Positions 6,238 to 13,854 of a stretch of DNA of 15,680 nt are shown piece by piece. Numbering within the stretch: position 1 is the first letter of the stretch; the number at the start of each line of letters is the position of its first letter. The stretch is from Gammaproteobacteria bacterium UBA5338 (GTDB lineage: Bacteria; Pseudomonadota; Gammaproteobacteria; Pseudomonadales; UBA5862): the NCBI GenBank assembly GCA_002408105.1, contig DHQM01000038.1:1-15680 (forward strand). The letters are read 5' to 3'. The notes beneath the pieces were generated by a model. It was not told the DNA's origin. It did not search any database and saw only the letters and a list, made by a program, of their open reading frames with translations. The translations under genes were made by a program, and so were the position numbers.

Positions 6238-7842
6238 ATGAATTTTTTTGGGGGCTCATCAAGGCTAAATGGTTCCTTGTTCCTGTGGCTGTTGCTTGCC
6301 GTTTTGTGTGCGGTTGCGGCAGTGGGCTTTGCGGATGGGATCGCAAAGCTCTTTGATCTATGGAAAAAAGAAGAATATAGCCATGGCTATTTGCTGGTTT
6401 TTGTCACTGCCTTCTTCATTTGGATGAGAAGGGAAGAGCTGGTTTCTTCTGCGACACGTGGTCTTGGAAATTGGTTCGGTTTGGCATTGGCCGCTTCGGG
6501 TATGTTGGCCTTGCTCGCCGGCCAAATGAGCACACTACACATCATTGAGCACTATGGGATTCTTCTTGTCGTTTTTGGGGTTTCTTTTGCTCTCGTTGGG
6601 TTCGGCGGAATGCGAGTCATCTGGGCTCCGCTCTTATTGCTTGCGTTTGCAATACCGCTACCAAATTTCCTGTATCAGAATCTGTCCAGCCAGTTGCAGC
6701 TGATTTCCTCGCAACTTGGGGTTTTTGTCATCCGTTTTTTTGACATCCCTGTTTACCTACAAGGAAATGTCATTGATCTCGGGATTTATAAACTGCAGGT
6801 CGTGGAGGCTTGCAGTGGGCTTCGCTACCTGTTCCCGTTGATGAGTTTCGGCTACATCTGCGCCTATCTGTACCGAGGACCGGTTTGGCATCGAGCCATC
6901 GCTTTGCTTTCGACCATTCCGATCACGGTGTTGATGAACAGTTTCAGAATCGGTGTCATTGGCGTTCTGGTTGATCGTTGGGGCATCGAAATGGCGGAAG
7001 GCTTTCTTCACGATTTTGAAGGCTGGATCGTGTTTATGGCGTGCACAGCGGTCCTGATCGGCGAGCTTTGGTTGTTGAATCGGTTTGCTCGCAGAAATCC
7101 TCCATCCTTTCAATCCGTGTTTGGGCTCGACCTTGCGTCAGGTGGCAAGAAGGTGAAGGAGCGGGAAGCAGGCCAACGAAGCACCCTGTCTGCAACACCG
7201 GCACTTCTGGCCAGTGCAGTTGTGGTGATTCTTGGTGCAGTCAGCGCTGCGGCGCTCGGTGAGCGTGAAGAGGTGATTCCAGATCGCACCACCTTCAATC
7301 GTTTTCCATTGTCTCTTGGCGGTTGGCAAGGGCAAGAAAACACGCTCGAGCAGCGCTATATCAATGCGCTCAAATTTTCGGACTACTACTTGGCCGACTA
7401 CCTCAGTCCAACCGGCGACTGGGTCAATTTTTACGTGGCCTACTACGACTCTCAACGCAGTGGGGCCTCGGCCCATTCGCCTCGGTCCTGCATGCCCGGC
7501 GATGGCTGGCGTATGCTCGACCTGCAAACCCGTGACATGCCCGGTATCGCCGTCGCTGGGCAGCCTTTGTCACTGAATCGGGTGAAGATCCAGAAGGGCG
7601 ACCACCGCCAGTTGGTGTACTACTGGTTTCAGCAGCGCGGACGCGTCTTGACCAACGAATACCTGGTGAAGTGGTTTCTGTTCTGGGATGCGCTCACCCG
7701 CAACCGCACCGATGGGGCGCTGGTTCGTTTCACAACCCCGCTCGCGCCGGAAGAAACCTGGGATGACGCGGATGCACGATTGCAGTCGATGGTGCGCCAG
7801 GTCGCGACCAACATTCCCGACTACGTTCCGGGTTACCCATAA
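6238..7842 (+). CDS. xrtD: exosortase fused to EpsI domain (XrtD-like)
   Basis: This 534-residue polytopic inner-membrane protein combines an exosortase (about 1-285) with a C-terminal EpsI/DUF3485 domain (about 325-534). Exosortases are transpeptidase-like proteases that recognise a short C-terminal tag with a membrane helix on exported proteins. The catalytic set is visible: Cys192 in VVEACSGLRYLFPLM, Arg237 in MNSFRIGVIG and His258 in GFLHDFEGW. The exosortase part has several hydrophobic helices; EEYSHGYLL (45-53) is the typical early motif. The EpsI part has FPLSLGGWQG (356-365) and HSPRSCMPGDGW (413-424). The fusion and the wording around MAEGFLHDFEGW fit the VPLPA-CTERM-specific exosortase D group, a subtype call from memory. 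The ATG at 6238 gives a family-like N-terminus; a GTG at 6169 would add 23 atypical residues. The ribosome site is weak. No tagged substrate protein is encoded in the window. Confidence 0.85.
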   Translation: MNFFGGSSRLNGSLFLWLLLAVLCAVAAVGFADGIAKLFDLWKKEEYSHGYLLVFVTAFFIWMRREELVSSATRGLGNWFGLALAASGMLALLAGQMSTLHIIEHYGILLVVFGVSFALVGFGGMRVIWAPLLLLAFAIPLPNFLYQNLSSQLQLISSQLGVFVIRFFDIPVYLQGNVIDLGIYKLQVVEACSGLRYLFPLMSFGYICAYLYRGPVWHRAIALLSTIPITVLMNSFRIGVIGVLVDRWGIEMAEGFLHDFEGWIVFMACTAVLIGELWLLNRFARRNPPSFQSVFGLDLASGGKKVKEREAGQRSTLSATPALLASAVVVILGAVSAAALGEREEVIPDRTTFNRFPLSLGGWQGQENTLEQRYINALKFSDYYLADYLSPTGDWVNFYVAYYDSQRSGASAHSPRSCMPGDGWRMLDLQTRDMPGIAVAGQPLSLNRVKIQKGDHRQLVYYWFQQRGRVLTNEYLVKWFLFWDALTRNRTDGALVRFTTPLAPEETWDDADARLQSMVRQVATNIPDYVPGYP

Positions 7843-7900
7843 AAGTTCGTTGCCAACCTGATTTAGTGCGTTTGCATATGCTGGCTCACAAGGCAAGGCA

Positions 7901-9634
7901 ATGAACTTTGCTGCAATTTTGGGCATCGACGGGCTGCTGCCTTTGGAGCAGTTGGCCGAGCCCACCGACCCCCTGTGGCTGTCCCCGGAAAGTGTGGCAA
8001 CGTTCGTCATCATGGTGGTGGTGACGGCGATGGCCCTCAGCATGGTGATCGTTCCCGCGATGATCCGCCTGGCGCCGGCGCTGCGCATGGTGGACCAGCC
8101 AGACCCCCGCAAGGTGCACGCTCAGCCGGTGGCCAGGGTGGGGGGCATCGGCATCGTGCTGGGAGCGCTGGTGGCCTTTTTGATGTGGGGCCCGCTGACG
8201 CCATTGACCCAGGCCTATCTCTTCGGGGCTGTGGTGCTCTTCACGTTCGGCGCGCTCGATGACGCGCTGGAGCTTGGTCATTACCCGAAGTTCGTTGGCC
8301 AATTCATCGCGGTGATTCCAGTCATTTGGTACGGCGGGTTGTACGTGTCCCGTTTTCCTTTCTTCGAGACACTTGATGTGCCCGTCTGGCTGTGTCAGGT
8401 GTTTACCTTGGTGGCGGTTGTGGGTGTCATCAATGCCGTCAACCATTCGGATGGATTGGATGGCCTCGCCGCCGGTGAGGTGATGCTGTCCCTCATTGTT
8501 GTCGGATTTTTCGGATTCCTGGCCCGGTCTTTGGTTCTGATCGTGGTGGTGGCGTCCGTTGTGGGCGGCGTCCTCGGATTCTTGCGCTACAACACCCATC
8601 CGGCCCGGGTGTTTATGGGGGACAGCGGCAGCCAGTTCCTGGGGTTCAGTGTCGCGTTTGCCGTTGTCTACCTGACTCAGAACGCCAACACCGCCATGAG
8701 TCCTGCGGCGGCGCTCCTGCTGCTGGGCTTGCCAGTGATTGACATTCTCGCGGTATTCTATTTGCGCTGGAAAGGCGGCATGAATTTGTTCAAGGCCACG
8801 CGCAACCACATCCATCATCGGCTGCTCGATTTGGGCTTTTCCCATCCCGAATCGGTCGTAGTCAATTACGCTGTGCAGGCGGCTTTTGTCTTCTCCGCTG
8901 TGCTGCTGGCGTATGAACGCGATTGGCTGTTACTGGGTGTGTATTTGGGTGCGGTTCTGGCGATCTTTTCGTTGATCACTTTGGCAGAGCGCTCCAGTTG
9001 GCGCGCTCATGATCCGGATCGGCCCCGGCATCCGCACCGTCTGCTTGGAATGCAGCCGGACGACTGGCAGCAGGGCGTCACCCGCGCAGCGGTTTCGGTG
9101 CTATTGATCCTGGTCCCAGGGTATCTGTTGGTCGTGCCAGTACTGGTCACGGACATCCCGCAGGATTTCGCGCTGCTTTCAGGGATTCTCGCAGCGGTAA
9201 TGCTCGCAGAGCAGCTGTTTGCGCGCCACAACAATTCGGTGGCGGTTCGGGCAATCCTCTATGTCGCCACCTTGGTGATGGTGTACCTCTGGTCACAGTA
9301 CGCACCCGCCGCCGTTCGAGCGTCGACCGCACTGAGCCTCATCTTCTTTGGGTTGCTTGTCGTGTCTGTTGGCACCGCCATTCGTTTTGGCAAGCGCAAC
9401 CCATTTCGCGTGACCCCGACGGACTACCTCAGTGTGTTTTTGCTGCTGGCGGTGGCGCTGTTTCAGAGTTTTAGTTTTGTTGGCCAGGAGTTCAGTCTTC
9501 TGGTGATCAAGTTTTTGGTGGTGCTGTACTGTGTAGAGTACCTGTCTTTTCGCGGACCGGCGGTTCGCACGATGCTGCACCTGGCGGCATCCTGTGGGCT
9601 TCTCGTGCTTTGCGCTCGGGCACTCTGGTTCTAG
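7901..9634 (+). CDS. WecA/MraY-type undecaprenyl-phosphate sugar-1-phosphate transferase with long C-terminal membrane extension
   Basis: The first 330 or so residues form a polyprenyl-phosphate glycosyl-1-phosphate transferase, which loads the first sugar phosphate onto undecaprenyl phosphate on the cytoplasmic side of the inner membrane. Visible motifs are DQPDPRKVHAQPVARVGG (65-82), LDDALELGHYPKFVGQ (119-134, the Mg-binding DD pair), NHSDGLDGLAAG (181-192), FMGDSGSQFLGF (238-249) and the HIHHR loop (303-307), all typical of WecA-like enzymes. WecA homologues are usually about 350 residues; this one has 577. The extra part consists of a further membrane region and a hydrophilic loop rich in Arg/His/Asp (about 366-390), followed by many hydrophobic segments with no motif I recognise. 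The ATG at 7901 follows AAGGCAAGG, and the previous gene ends 58 bases upstream. It is the probable priming enzyme for this polysaccharide. The sugar substrate is uncertain (HexNAc-1-phosphate is usual). Confidence 0.85.
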   Translation: MNFAAILGIDGLLPLEQLAEPTDPLWLSPESVATFVIMVVVTAMALSMVIVPAMIRLAPALRMVDQPDPRKVHAQPVARVGGIGIVLGALVAFLMWGPLTPLTQAYLFGAVVLFTFGALDDALELGHYPKFVGQFIAVIPVIWYGGLYVSRFPFFETLDVPVWLCQVFTLVAVVGVINAVNHSDGLDGLAAGEVMLSLIVVGFFGFLARSLVLIVVVASVVGGVLGFLRYNTHPARVFMGDSGSQFLGFSVAFAVVYLTQNANTAMSPAAALLLLGLPVIDILAVFYLRWKGGMNLFKATRNHIHHRLLDLGFSHPESVVVNYAVQAAFVFSAVLLAYERDWLLLGVYLGAVLAIFSLITLAERSSWRAHDPDRPRHPHRLLGMQPDDWQQGVTRAAVSVLLILVPGYLLVVPVLVTDIPQDFALLSGILAAVMLAEQLFARHNNSVAVRAILYVATLVMVYLWSQYAPAAVRASTALSLIFFGLLVVSVGTAIRFGKRNPFRVTPTDYLSVFLLLAVALFQSFSFVGQEFSLLVIKFLVVLYCVEYLSFRGPAVRTMLHLAASCGLLVLCARALWF

Positions 9635-9694
9635 GTGATCGGTCGGCAATCCTTCAGGGTTTGCGGCCGGATTTGGCAACAAAGGAATACCGCG

Positions 9695-12088
9695 ATGGTG
9701 ATGCAGGTCGGAAGAACATCCAAACGCTTCTTGGTCATGGGATCACTTGCGACAGTGGTGCTATTGGCCGGCTGTGGCGGCGCGGACGACCGCAAGGCAC
9801 GCTACCACGACCGCGGCGTTGCCCTGTTCGAAGAGCAGGACTACGCCCGGGCCCGGCTTGAGCTGCGCAATGCGCTCCAGATCGACCCCAAACATGTCGA
9901 CAGCCTTTATTACCTGGCTCAGGTTGAAGAAAAGGAACAGAACTGGCGCAAGGCATTCGGGTTTTACTCTCAGGTGGTCGAGCTGGATCCACAACATGCC
10001 GATGCGCGGCTGAGGCTTGGTCAGCTGTACTTGCTGAGTGGTGGTGTGGCGCAAGCACAGGAACAGGTGGACCAGGTGCTCGCAGCGGCGCCGGAGAACG
10101 CGGATGCACTGGTGTTGCAGGGGTTGATTCACAGTCGCGAAGGCCGGCCGGAGGAGGCCTTGTCATCTGCACGCAGGGCCCTTGAAATCGAGCCGGGGAA
10201 CATCAGTGCCATCGCGCTGCAAGCGAGCTACCACGAGTCTCGTGAAGAGTATGCTCAGGCTGTTGATCTGATTCGTCGAGGGCTGGAACAGTCCCCCGAG
10301 GACATCCGGTTGCTGTTGCTGCTCGGGCGCGTTTACGAAAAAAGCGGAGACCGCAGTGCCGCAACCGACACCCTGGTTCGGATCGTAGAAGCTCGGCCCG
10401 ACGAGTTCTCCCACCGTCTTCGGCTGGCCCAATACCAGGCAGCAACTGGCGACATCGACTCCGCCTCCGCGACACTTCGCGCCGCCATTGAAAACAGCCC
10501 CGAAGCCATCGAGCCACGCCTTGCACTGGTGGAACTGGTCGGAAAGGCCGAAGGTATCGATGCGGCTGAAGCGCTGCTGAAGGAGCAAATCCAAGCGCAA
10601 CCCGAACTTCATAAACTTCAGTTCGCTTTGGCAGACCTGTACCGAAGCACGGGCCGCTCCGACGAGGTCGAATCCATTTATCTGGAAGTGATCGAGGCGG
10701 CCGAAGACAGCGAAGCTGGGCTCGAAGCGCGCAACAAGTTGGCGATTCATAAGTTGCAACAGAATCAGCCCGATGACGCGCTTGCTCTGGCGGAGGCTGT
10801 GCTTGAAGTTGATGCACGGAACACTGAAGCGCTTCTGACGCGTGCGGGAATCGCACTTGCCCGTGGTGAGACCGATGCCGCCATTGGCGACCTGCGAACG
10901 GTCCTGCGCAATGAGCCTGGCTCAACACGTGCCCTGCGGTTGTTGGCCCGCGCCCACATCCGCAACGATGAGCGCCAGCTGGCGGTGGAGAACCTCCAGA
11001 AGGCCGTGGCGGCCGATCCCAGCGAGCGGGCCAGTTACCTGGAGCTCGCTCAATTGCTGGTGGCCATGGACCGTTCCGATCAGGCCCAGGATGTGCTTAA
11101 ACGGTGGTTGAACAACAACGAGGACGACCGGGATGTGCTGATCCAGTTGGGGCGCATTCAGTTGGGTCAGCAGGCCTGGAGCGATGTTCGCGACACCGCT
11201 GAAGCCCTGCGCGAGCACTACCCGGGGGAAGCCTTGGGGTACTACTTCACGGGGCTCAGCTTTCAGGGAGAGCAGCGCTACGCCGACAGCATCACACAGT
11301 TGCAGGCCGCACTGGACCGCTCCCCCCGGGCGGTGGAGCCACTGGTGGCGATGACCAAGAGCTACCTTGCCCTGGAGCAACCCGAACAGGCCTTGGCCGC
11401 GCTCAGTACCGTGCTGGAAGAGAACCCCACGCACGCGGTCGCCCACAACCTCAAGGGCGAAGTGCACCTTATGCAAAACGACTTGCCGGCCGCAGAGGCC
11501 GCGCTGCGCACCGCCATTGAACAGGCGCCGAAGTTCGCGGCCCCATACCGCAACCTGTCGGCCCTGTATTTGCGCCGTGAAGATACGGATCAGGCCATTC
11601 GTGTATTGCAGGAGGGCTATGAGAACAGTGGTGACCTCAGTCTGTTGCTGCAGGCGGCGGGGCGCGAAGAACAGCGTGGCAATTCAGCTGAGGCGATGGT
11701 GCTTTACCGCAAGGCGCTTGATGCTGCACCTCAAACCCAAGTTGCGAAGAACAACCTGGCGGCGCTGCTGCTGGACACCCAGGGACGCGCGGGCGCCGAA
11801 GAAGCACTGGCTCTGGTCCAAGGGTTCGAGAACGCTCAAAACCCATTGTACCGGGACACCTTGGGATGGGCGTTGTTCCAAAGCGGACGTGCTCAGGATG
11901 CCCTTCCGCACCTGGAAGTGGCCCGCGAGCGCGCCCCCAATGTCGGCGTCATCCGCTACCATTTGGGCCGCGCCTATGCGGCGACTGGACGGACGGAAGA
12001 AGCCAGGGTGGAACTTGCGGCAGCGCTTGAGCAGTCACCCAGTGCCCCTTGGATTGAAGAAGCGCGACAGGTCTTGAACAGCCTTTAG
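9695..12088 (+). CDS. prsT: TPR-repeat lipoprotein, PrsT-like (exosortase/polysaccharide locus)
   Basis: With the ATG at 9695 this is a 797-residue lipoprotein. The lipobox LAGC ends at Cys27 after a short hydrophobic stretch (GSLATVVLLAG), and GG follows. The rest is helical and built of roughly twenty or more tetratricopeptide repeats; clear units include YHDRGVALFEEQDYARARLE, YYLAQVEEKEQNWRKAFGFY and YRNLSALYLRREDTDQAIRV. Large TPR lipoproteins of this design (PrsT type) are regular members of exosortase-linked polysaccharide loci, where they are thought to scaffold export or assembly at the periplasmic side or outer membrane. AAAGGA at 9681-9686 lies eight bases before the ATG, so the GTG at 9635 (directly after the WecA-like stop) is less likely; a second in-frame ATG is at 9701. 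The residue after Cys27 is Gly, not Asp, which would normally allow outer-membrane sorting. It is the last gene of the locus. The symbol is by context and architecture. Confidence 0.8.
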   Translation: MVMQVGRTSKRFLVMGSLATVVLLAGCGGADDRKARYHDRGVALFEEQDYARARLELRNALQIDPKHVDSLYYLAQVEEKEQNWRKAFGFYSQVVELDPQHADARLRLGQLYLLSGGVAQAQEQVDQVLAAAPENADALVLQGLIHSREGRPEEALSSARRALEIEPGNISAIALQASYHESREEYAQAVDLIRRGLEQSPEDIRLLLLLGRVYEKSGDRSAATDTLVRIVEARPDEFSHRLRLAQYQAATGDIDSASATLRAAIENSPEAIEPRLALVELVGKAEGIDAAEALLKEQIQAQPELHKLQFALADLYRSTGRSDEVESIYLEVIEAAEDSEAGLEARNKLAIHKLQQNQPDDALALAEAVLEVDARNTEALLTRAGIALARGETDAAIGDLRTVLRNEPGSTRALRLLARAHIRNDERQLAVENLQKAVAADPSERASYLELAQLLVAMDRSDQAQDVLKRWLNNNEDDRDVLIQLGRIQLGQQAWSDVRDTAEALREHYPGEALGYYFTGLSFQGEQRYADSITQLQAALDRSPRAVEPLVAMTKSYLALEQPEQALAALSTVLEENPTHAVAHNLKGEVHLMQNDLPAAEAALRTAIEQAPKFAAPYRNLSALYLRREDTDQAIRVLQEGYENSGDLSLLLQAAGREEQRGNSAEAMVLYRKALDAAPQTQVAKNNLAALLLDTQGRAGAEEALALVQGFENAQNPLYRDTLGWALFQSGRAQDALPHLEVARERAPNVGVIRYHLGRAYAATGRTEEARVELAAALEQSPSAPWIEEARQVLNSL

Positions 12089-12181
12089 TTAGCGCCGCTC
12101 TCGACTCATACCCCTGATGTCCTGGCGGCGGTCTGTGCCTGCAGGGGGGTGTCTCCGGAAGGCGATTAACGGCCTTGCGCG
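12089..12181. other. convergent intergenic region
   Basis: The 93 bases between the TPR gene and the ferritin-like gene hold several weak dyads: CGCCGC/GCGGCG (12093-12098 with 12125-12130), CCCCTG/CAGGGG (12111-12116 with 12142-12147) and AAGGC/GCCTT (12159-12163 with 12172-12176). None is followed by a T-run on either strand, so no intrinsic terminator is claimed. Confidence 0.35.
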
Positions 12182-12712
12182 CTACTGTTCCAATAGGTCG
12201 AGCAGGTCGTCGGCGTGTTCTTCTTCGACTGCTAGGATTTCCTCCAGCATACGCCGCGTTGTGGGGTCGGCATTGCCGAGGTATTGGATGATTTCGCGGT
12301 AGCTGTCGATGGCAATCCGCTCGGCAACCAGGTCTTCTTCAATCATTTCCTTGAGCGTGGTCCCCTCCACGTATTCGGCGTGAGACCTTGTGAGCAACCC
12401 CTCTGGAGAAAAGTTCGGCGCACCCCCCAGCTGGACAATGCGCGCGGCGATCTGGTCCGCGTGTTGCTGTTCTTCGTTGGCGTGCTCCAAGAACTCCACC
12501 GCTGCGGCCTGCGAATTCAACCCGCTGGCCATGAAGTGGTGGCGTTTGTAGCGGAGCGTGCAGACAATTTCCGTGGCCAGCGCTTCGTTCAGTATGTGGA
12601 TCACCTGGCCGATGTCGGCACCATAGCCTTCGGTGACTGCGCCGCGCTCCATGTGGCGTCTGGCCCGCTCACGCAGGGTCTTTACGTCGGTGAGGAACGG
12701 TTGGTCGGTCAT
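12182..12712 (-). CDS. ferritin-like di-iron protein (bacterioferritin/Dps-type)
   Basis: This is a 176-residue four-helix protein of the ferritin-like superfamily, expected in the cytoplasm, that oxidises and may store iron. A full set of di-iron ligands can be read: Glu48 (ALATEIVC), Glu81 with His84 (EQQH), Glu131 (VAERIAID) and Glu163 with His166 (EEEH). This is the E...ExxH...E...ExxH pattern of a ferroxidase centre. Compared with classical bacterioferritin (about 155 residues) it has an N-terminal extension of about 30 residues, and the haem-ligand Met is not at the usual place just after the first ExxH region, so haem binding is doubtful. On the minus strand AAGGAGG stands four bases before the ATG, a strong ribosome site. 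It is transcribed towards the TPR gene and away from the thioesterase genes. The link to the polysaccharide locus is probably positional only. Other ferritin-like subfamilies are possible. Confidence 0.85.
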   Translation of the reverse strand: MTDQPFLTDVKTLRERARRHMERGAVTEGYGADIGQVIHILNEALATEIVCTLRYKRHHFMASGLNSQAAAVEFLEHANEEQQHADQIAARIVQLGGAPNFSPEGLLTRSHAEYVEGTTLKEMIEEDLVAERIAIDSYREIIQYLGNADPTTRRMLEEILAVEEEHADDLLDLLEQ

Positions 12713-12747
12713 GCATCCTCCTTCTTTGGATTGGTGCCGCCAGAATC

Positions 12748-12776
12748 ATTAAATTTGACCCTGCATGCTGCATCGA
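12748..12776 (-). promoter_or_regulatory. candidate sigma-70 promoter for the ferritin-like gene
   Basis: On the minus strand TCGATG (complement of 12771-12776) and TTTAAT (complement of 12748-12753) are 17 bases apart. The -10 is fair and the -35 is weak. It would give a leader of about 25-30 bases containing the AAGGAGG ribosome site. No obvious Fur-box dyad was seen. Confidence 0.3.
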
Positions 12777-12835
12777 GTTCGCTTCAGGCGCCAACACGCG
12801 CCAACCGAGGGTCCATTTGAACCTTGGGTCTCAGG

Positions 12836-12864
12836 TTGCTGCGATCCGGAGCGCTGCCTACAAT
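12836..12864 (+). promoter_or_regulatory. candidate sigma-70 promoter for the thioesterase/ATPase unit
   Basis: TTGCTG (12836-12841) and TACAAT (12859-12864) are separated by exactly 17 bases; the -10 matches the consensus at five of six positions, the -35 at three. Transcription would begin near 12871, leaving a leader of about 40 bases before the TTG start at 12912. The location in a divergent intergenic region fits. Confidence 0.45.
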
Positions 12865-12911
12865 TGGCTTCTTGCGTTGAAGCCGTGCAGTGTCAACCCG
12901 AGGAGCTAGCA

Positions 12912-13406
12912 TTGTCGACCCCCGAGTCGGATTCGTCCCGCCCGTATCTCATTGATCAACCGAAATACCGACGCCACATCATGAGCGAGGCTTTGTCTGA
13001 AATTCCCCACTCGGCCGTTTTAGGTCTTGAGCTGGTGTCTGCCGAACGGGACCGCGCGGTGATGCGCTTGCCGTACCGAGACATCTTCATTGGTAACCCG
13101 GAGACCGGTGCCCTCCACGGCGGAGTGGTGTTGTCTCTGGTCGACTCAACCAGCGGCAAGGCGGTGTTCTGTGCGGTGCCGGCACCCGAGACCATTGCCA
13201 CGCTGGACCTGCGCATTGATTACCTGAAGCCCGCCTCTCCAGGGCTTGACCTCTACTGCATGGCCGAATGCTACAAGCTGACGCGCACCGTCGCTTTTAT
13301 TCGTGCGCAGGTCTACCACACCGAAGACGATCCCATTGCCCACAGCGTGTCGACCTTCATGCGCGCATCCAGCGATGTCAGCAAATCGACCATGAGGGGC
13401 AGCTGA
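12912..13406 (+). CDS. PaaI-like hotdog-fold thioesterase, first of a tandem pair
   Basis: This is a 164-residue cytoplasmic protein of the hotdog thioesterase superfamily, which hydrolyses acyl-CoA (aryl or fatty acyl) thioesters. The key motif is ALHGGVVLSLVDSTSG near residues 72-87: HGG begins the long central helix and Asp is placed as in PaaI-type enzymes. ATLDLRIDYLKPA is the following strand motif. The start is a TTG at 12912, supported by AGGAG at 12901-12905 six bases upstream and by a promoter-like element 48 bases upstream; an upstream ATG at 12765 would add 49 residues of Cys-, Arg- and Pro-rich sequence unlike the family and would run through that promoter. A later ATG at 12981 (MSEALSEIPH) would shorten it to 141 residues. 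It overlaps the next gene by one base (TGATG). The acyl substrate is unknown. Confidence 0.82.
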   Translation: MSTPESDSSRPYLIDQPKYRRHIMSEALSEIPHSAVLGLELVSAERDRAVMRLPYRDIFIGNPETGALHGGVVLSLVDSTSGKAVFCAVPAPETIATLDLRIDYLKPASPGLDLYCMAECYKLTRTVAFIRAQVYHTEDDPIAHSVSTFMRASSDVSKSTMRGS

Positions 13407-13852
13407 TGGACTATCAGGCCATGTTCGAGCAGGCGCGGTCTTTCGGAGATTACGCCGCCGTTGATGCCCTCATTCCCTATGCGCGCTTGCTCGGGATTCA
13501 GGTGGACCACCACGATGCGTTGGGCCCGGTTTTTCGAGTGCCCTACAAGTGGGACAACGTCGGCAACGTGCATCTCCCGGCCATTCATGGCGGAGTGATT
13601 GCCGGGCTCATCGAGAACGCAGCCATTTTGCACCTGCTGTGGACCTCTGAATCACTGACGATGCCCAAGGTCATCGATGCCAACATCGACTACCTCCGGT
13701 CTGGCCGGCCGCTGGAGACCTTTGCCCGGTGCAGCACCACCAAGCAAGGTCGCCGCATTGCCAATGTGGCGGTGACCTGTTGGCAAGACGACCTGGAAAA
13801 ACCCATTGCAGTGGCCCGCTACCACTGCAAGGTCACTCCCGAAGACCGTTGA
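13406..13852 (+). CDS. PaaI-like hotdog-fold thioesterase, second of a tandem pair
   Basis: This is a 148-residue hotdog-fold protein. LPAIHGGVIAGLIENAAIL holds the HGG turn and the central helix, with Glu in the place where the first paralogue has Asp. DANIDYLRSGRP matches the strand after the helix, and YHCKV closes the fold. It is clearly related in layout to the preceding gene but diverged in sequence, so the two are old paralogues rather than a recent duplication. The ATG at 13406 overlaps the previous stop by one base and has GAGGGG at 13394-13399, six bases upstream. Tight coupling suggests equal amounts and possibly a mixed oligomer; hotdog enzymes work as dimers or tetramers. Activity is inferred from the fold only. 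DUF4442-type annotation is the main alternative. Confidence 0.82.
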   Translation: MDYQAMFEQARSFGDYAAVDALIPYARLLGIQVDHHDALGPVFRVPYKWDNVGNVHLPAIHGGVIAGLIENAAILHLLWTSESLTMPKVIDANIDYLRSGRPLETFARCSTTKQGRRIANVAVTCWQDDLEKPIAVARYHCKVTPEDR

Positions 13853-13854
13853 GC

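Noticed and set aside
7843..7900. Promoter between the exosortase and WecA-like genes (TTGCCA at 7850 and CATATG at 7875)
   Set aside because: The spacer is 19 bases and the -10 match is poor; read-through from the exosortase gene is a simpler explanation.
7886..8845. 319-codon open frame on the minus strand opposite the WecA-like gene
   Set aside because: Its product is rich in His, Gln, Arg and Glu with no domain, and it lies fully opposite a gene with all WecA motifs; it follows from the GC-biased third codon positions of the real gene.
10203..10928. 241-codon minus-strand frame opposite the TPR gene
   Set aside because: Arg/Pro/Cys-rich composition without a domain; shadow of the TPR coding sequence.
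11367..12077. 236-codon forward frame within the TPR gene
   Set aside because: The product is very rich in Arg, Cys, Pro and Trp, typical of a shifted frame, while the TPR frame is continuous.
12089..12181. Intrinsic terminator between the convergent TPR and ferritin-like genes
   Set aside because: Several short dyads exist, but none has a T-run after it on either strand and the stems are only five to six base pairs.
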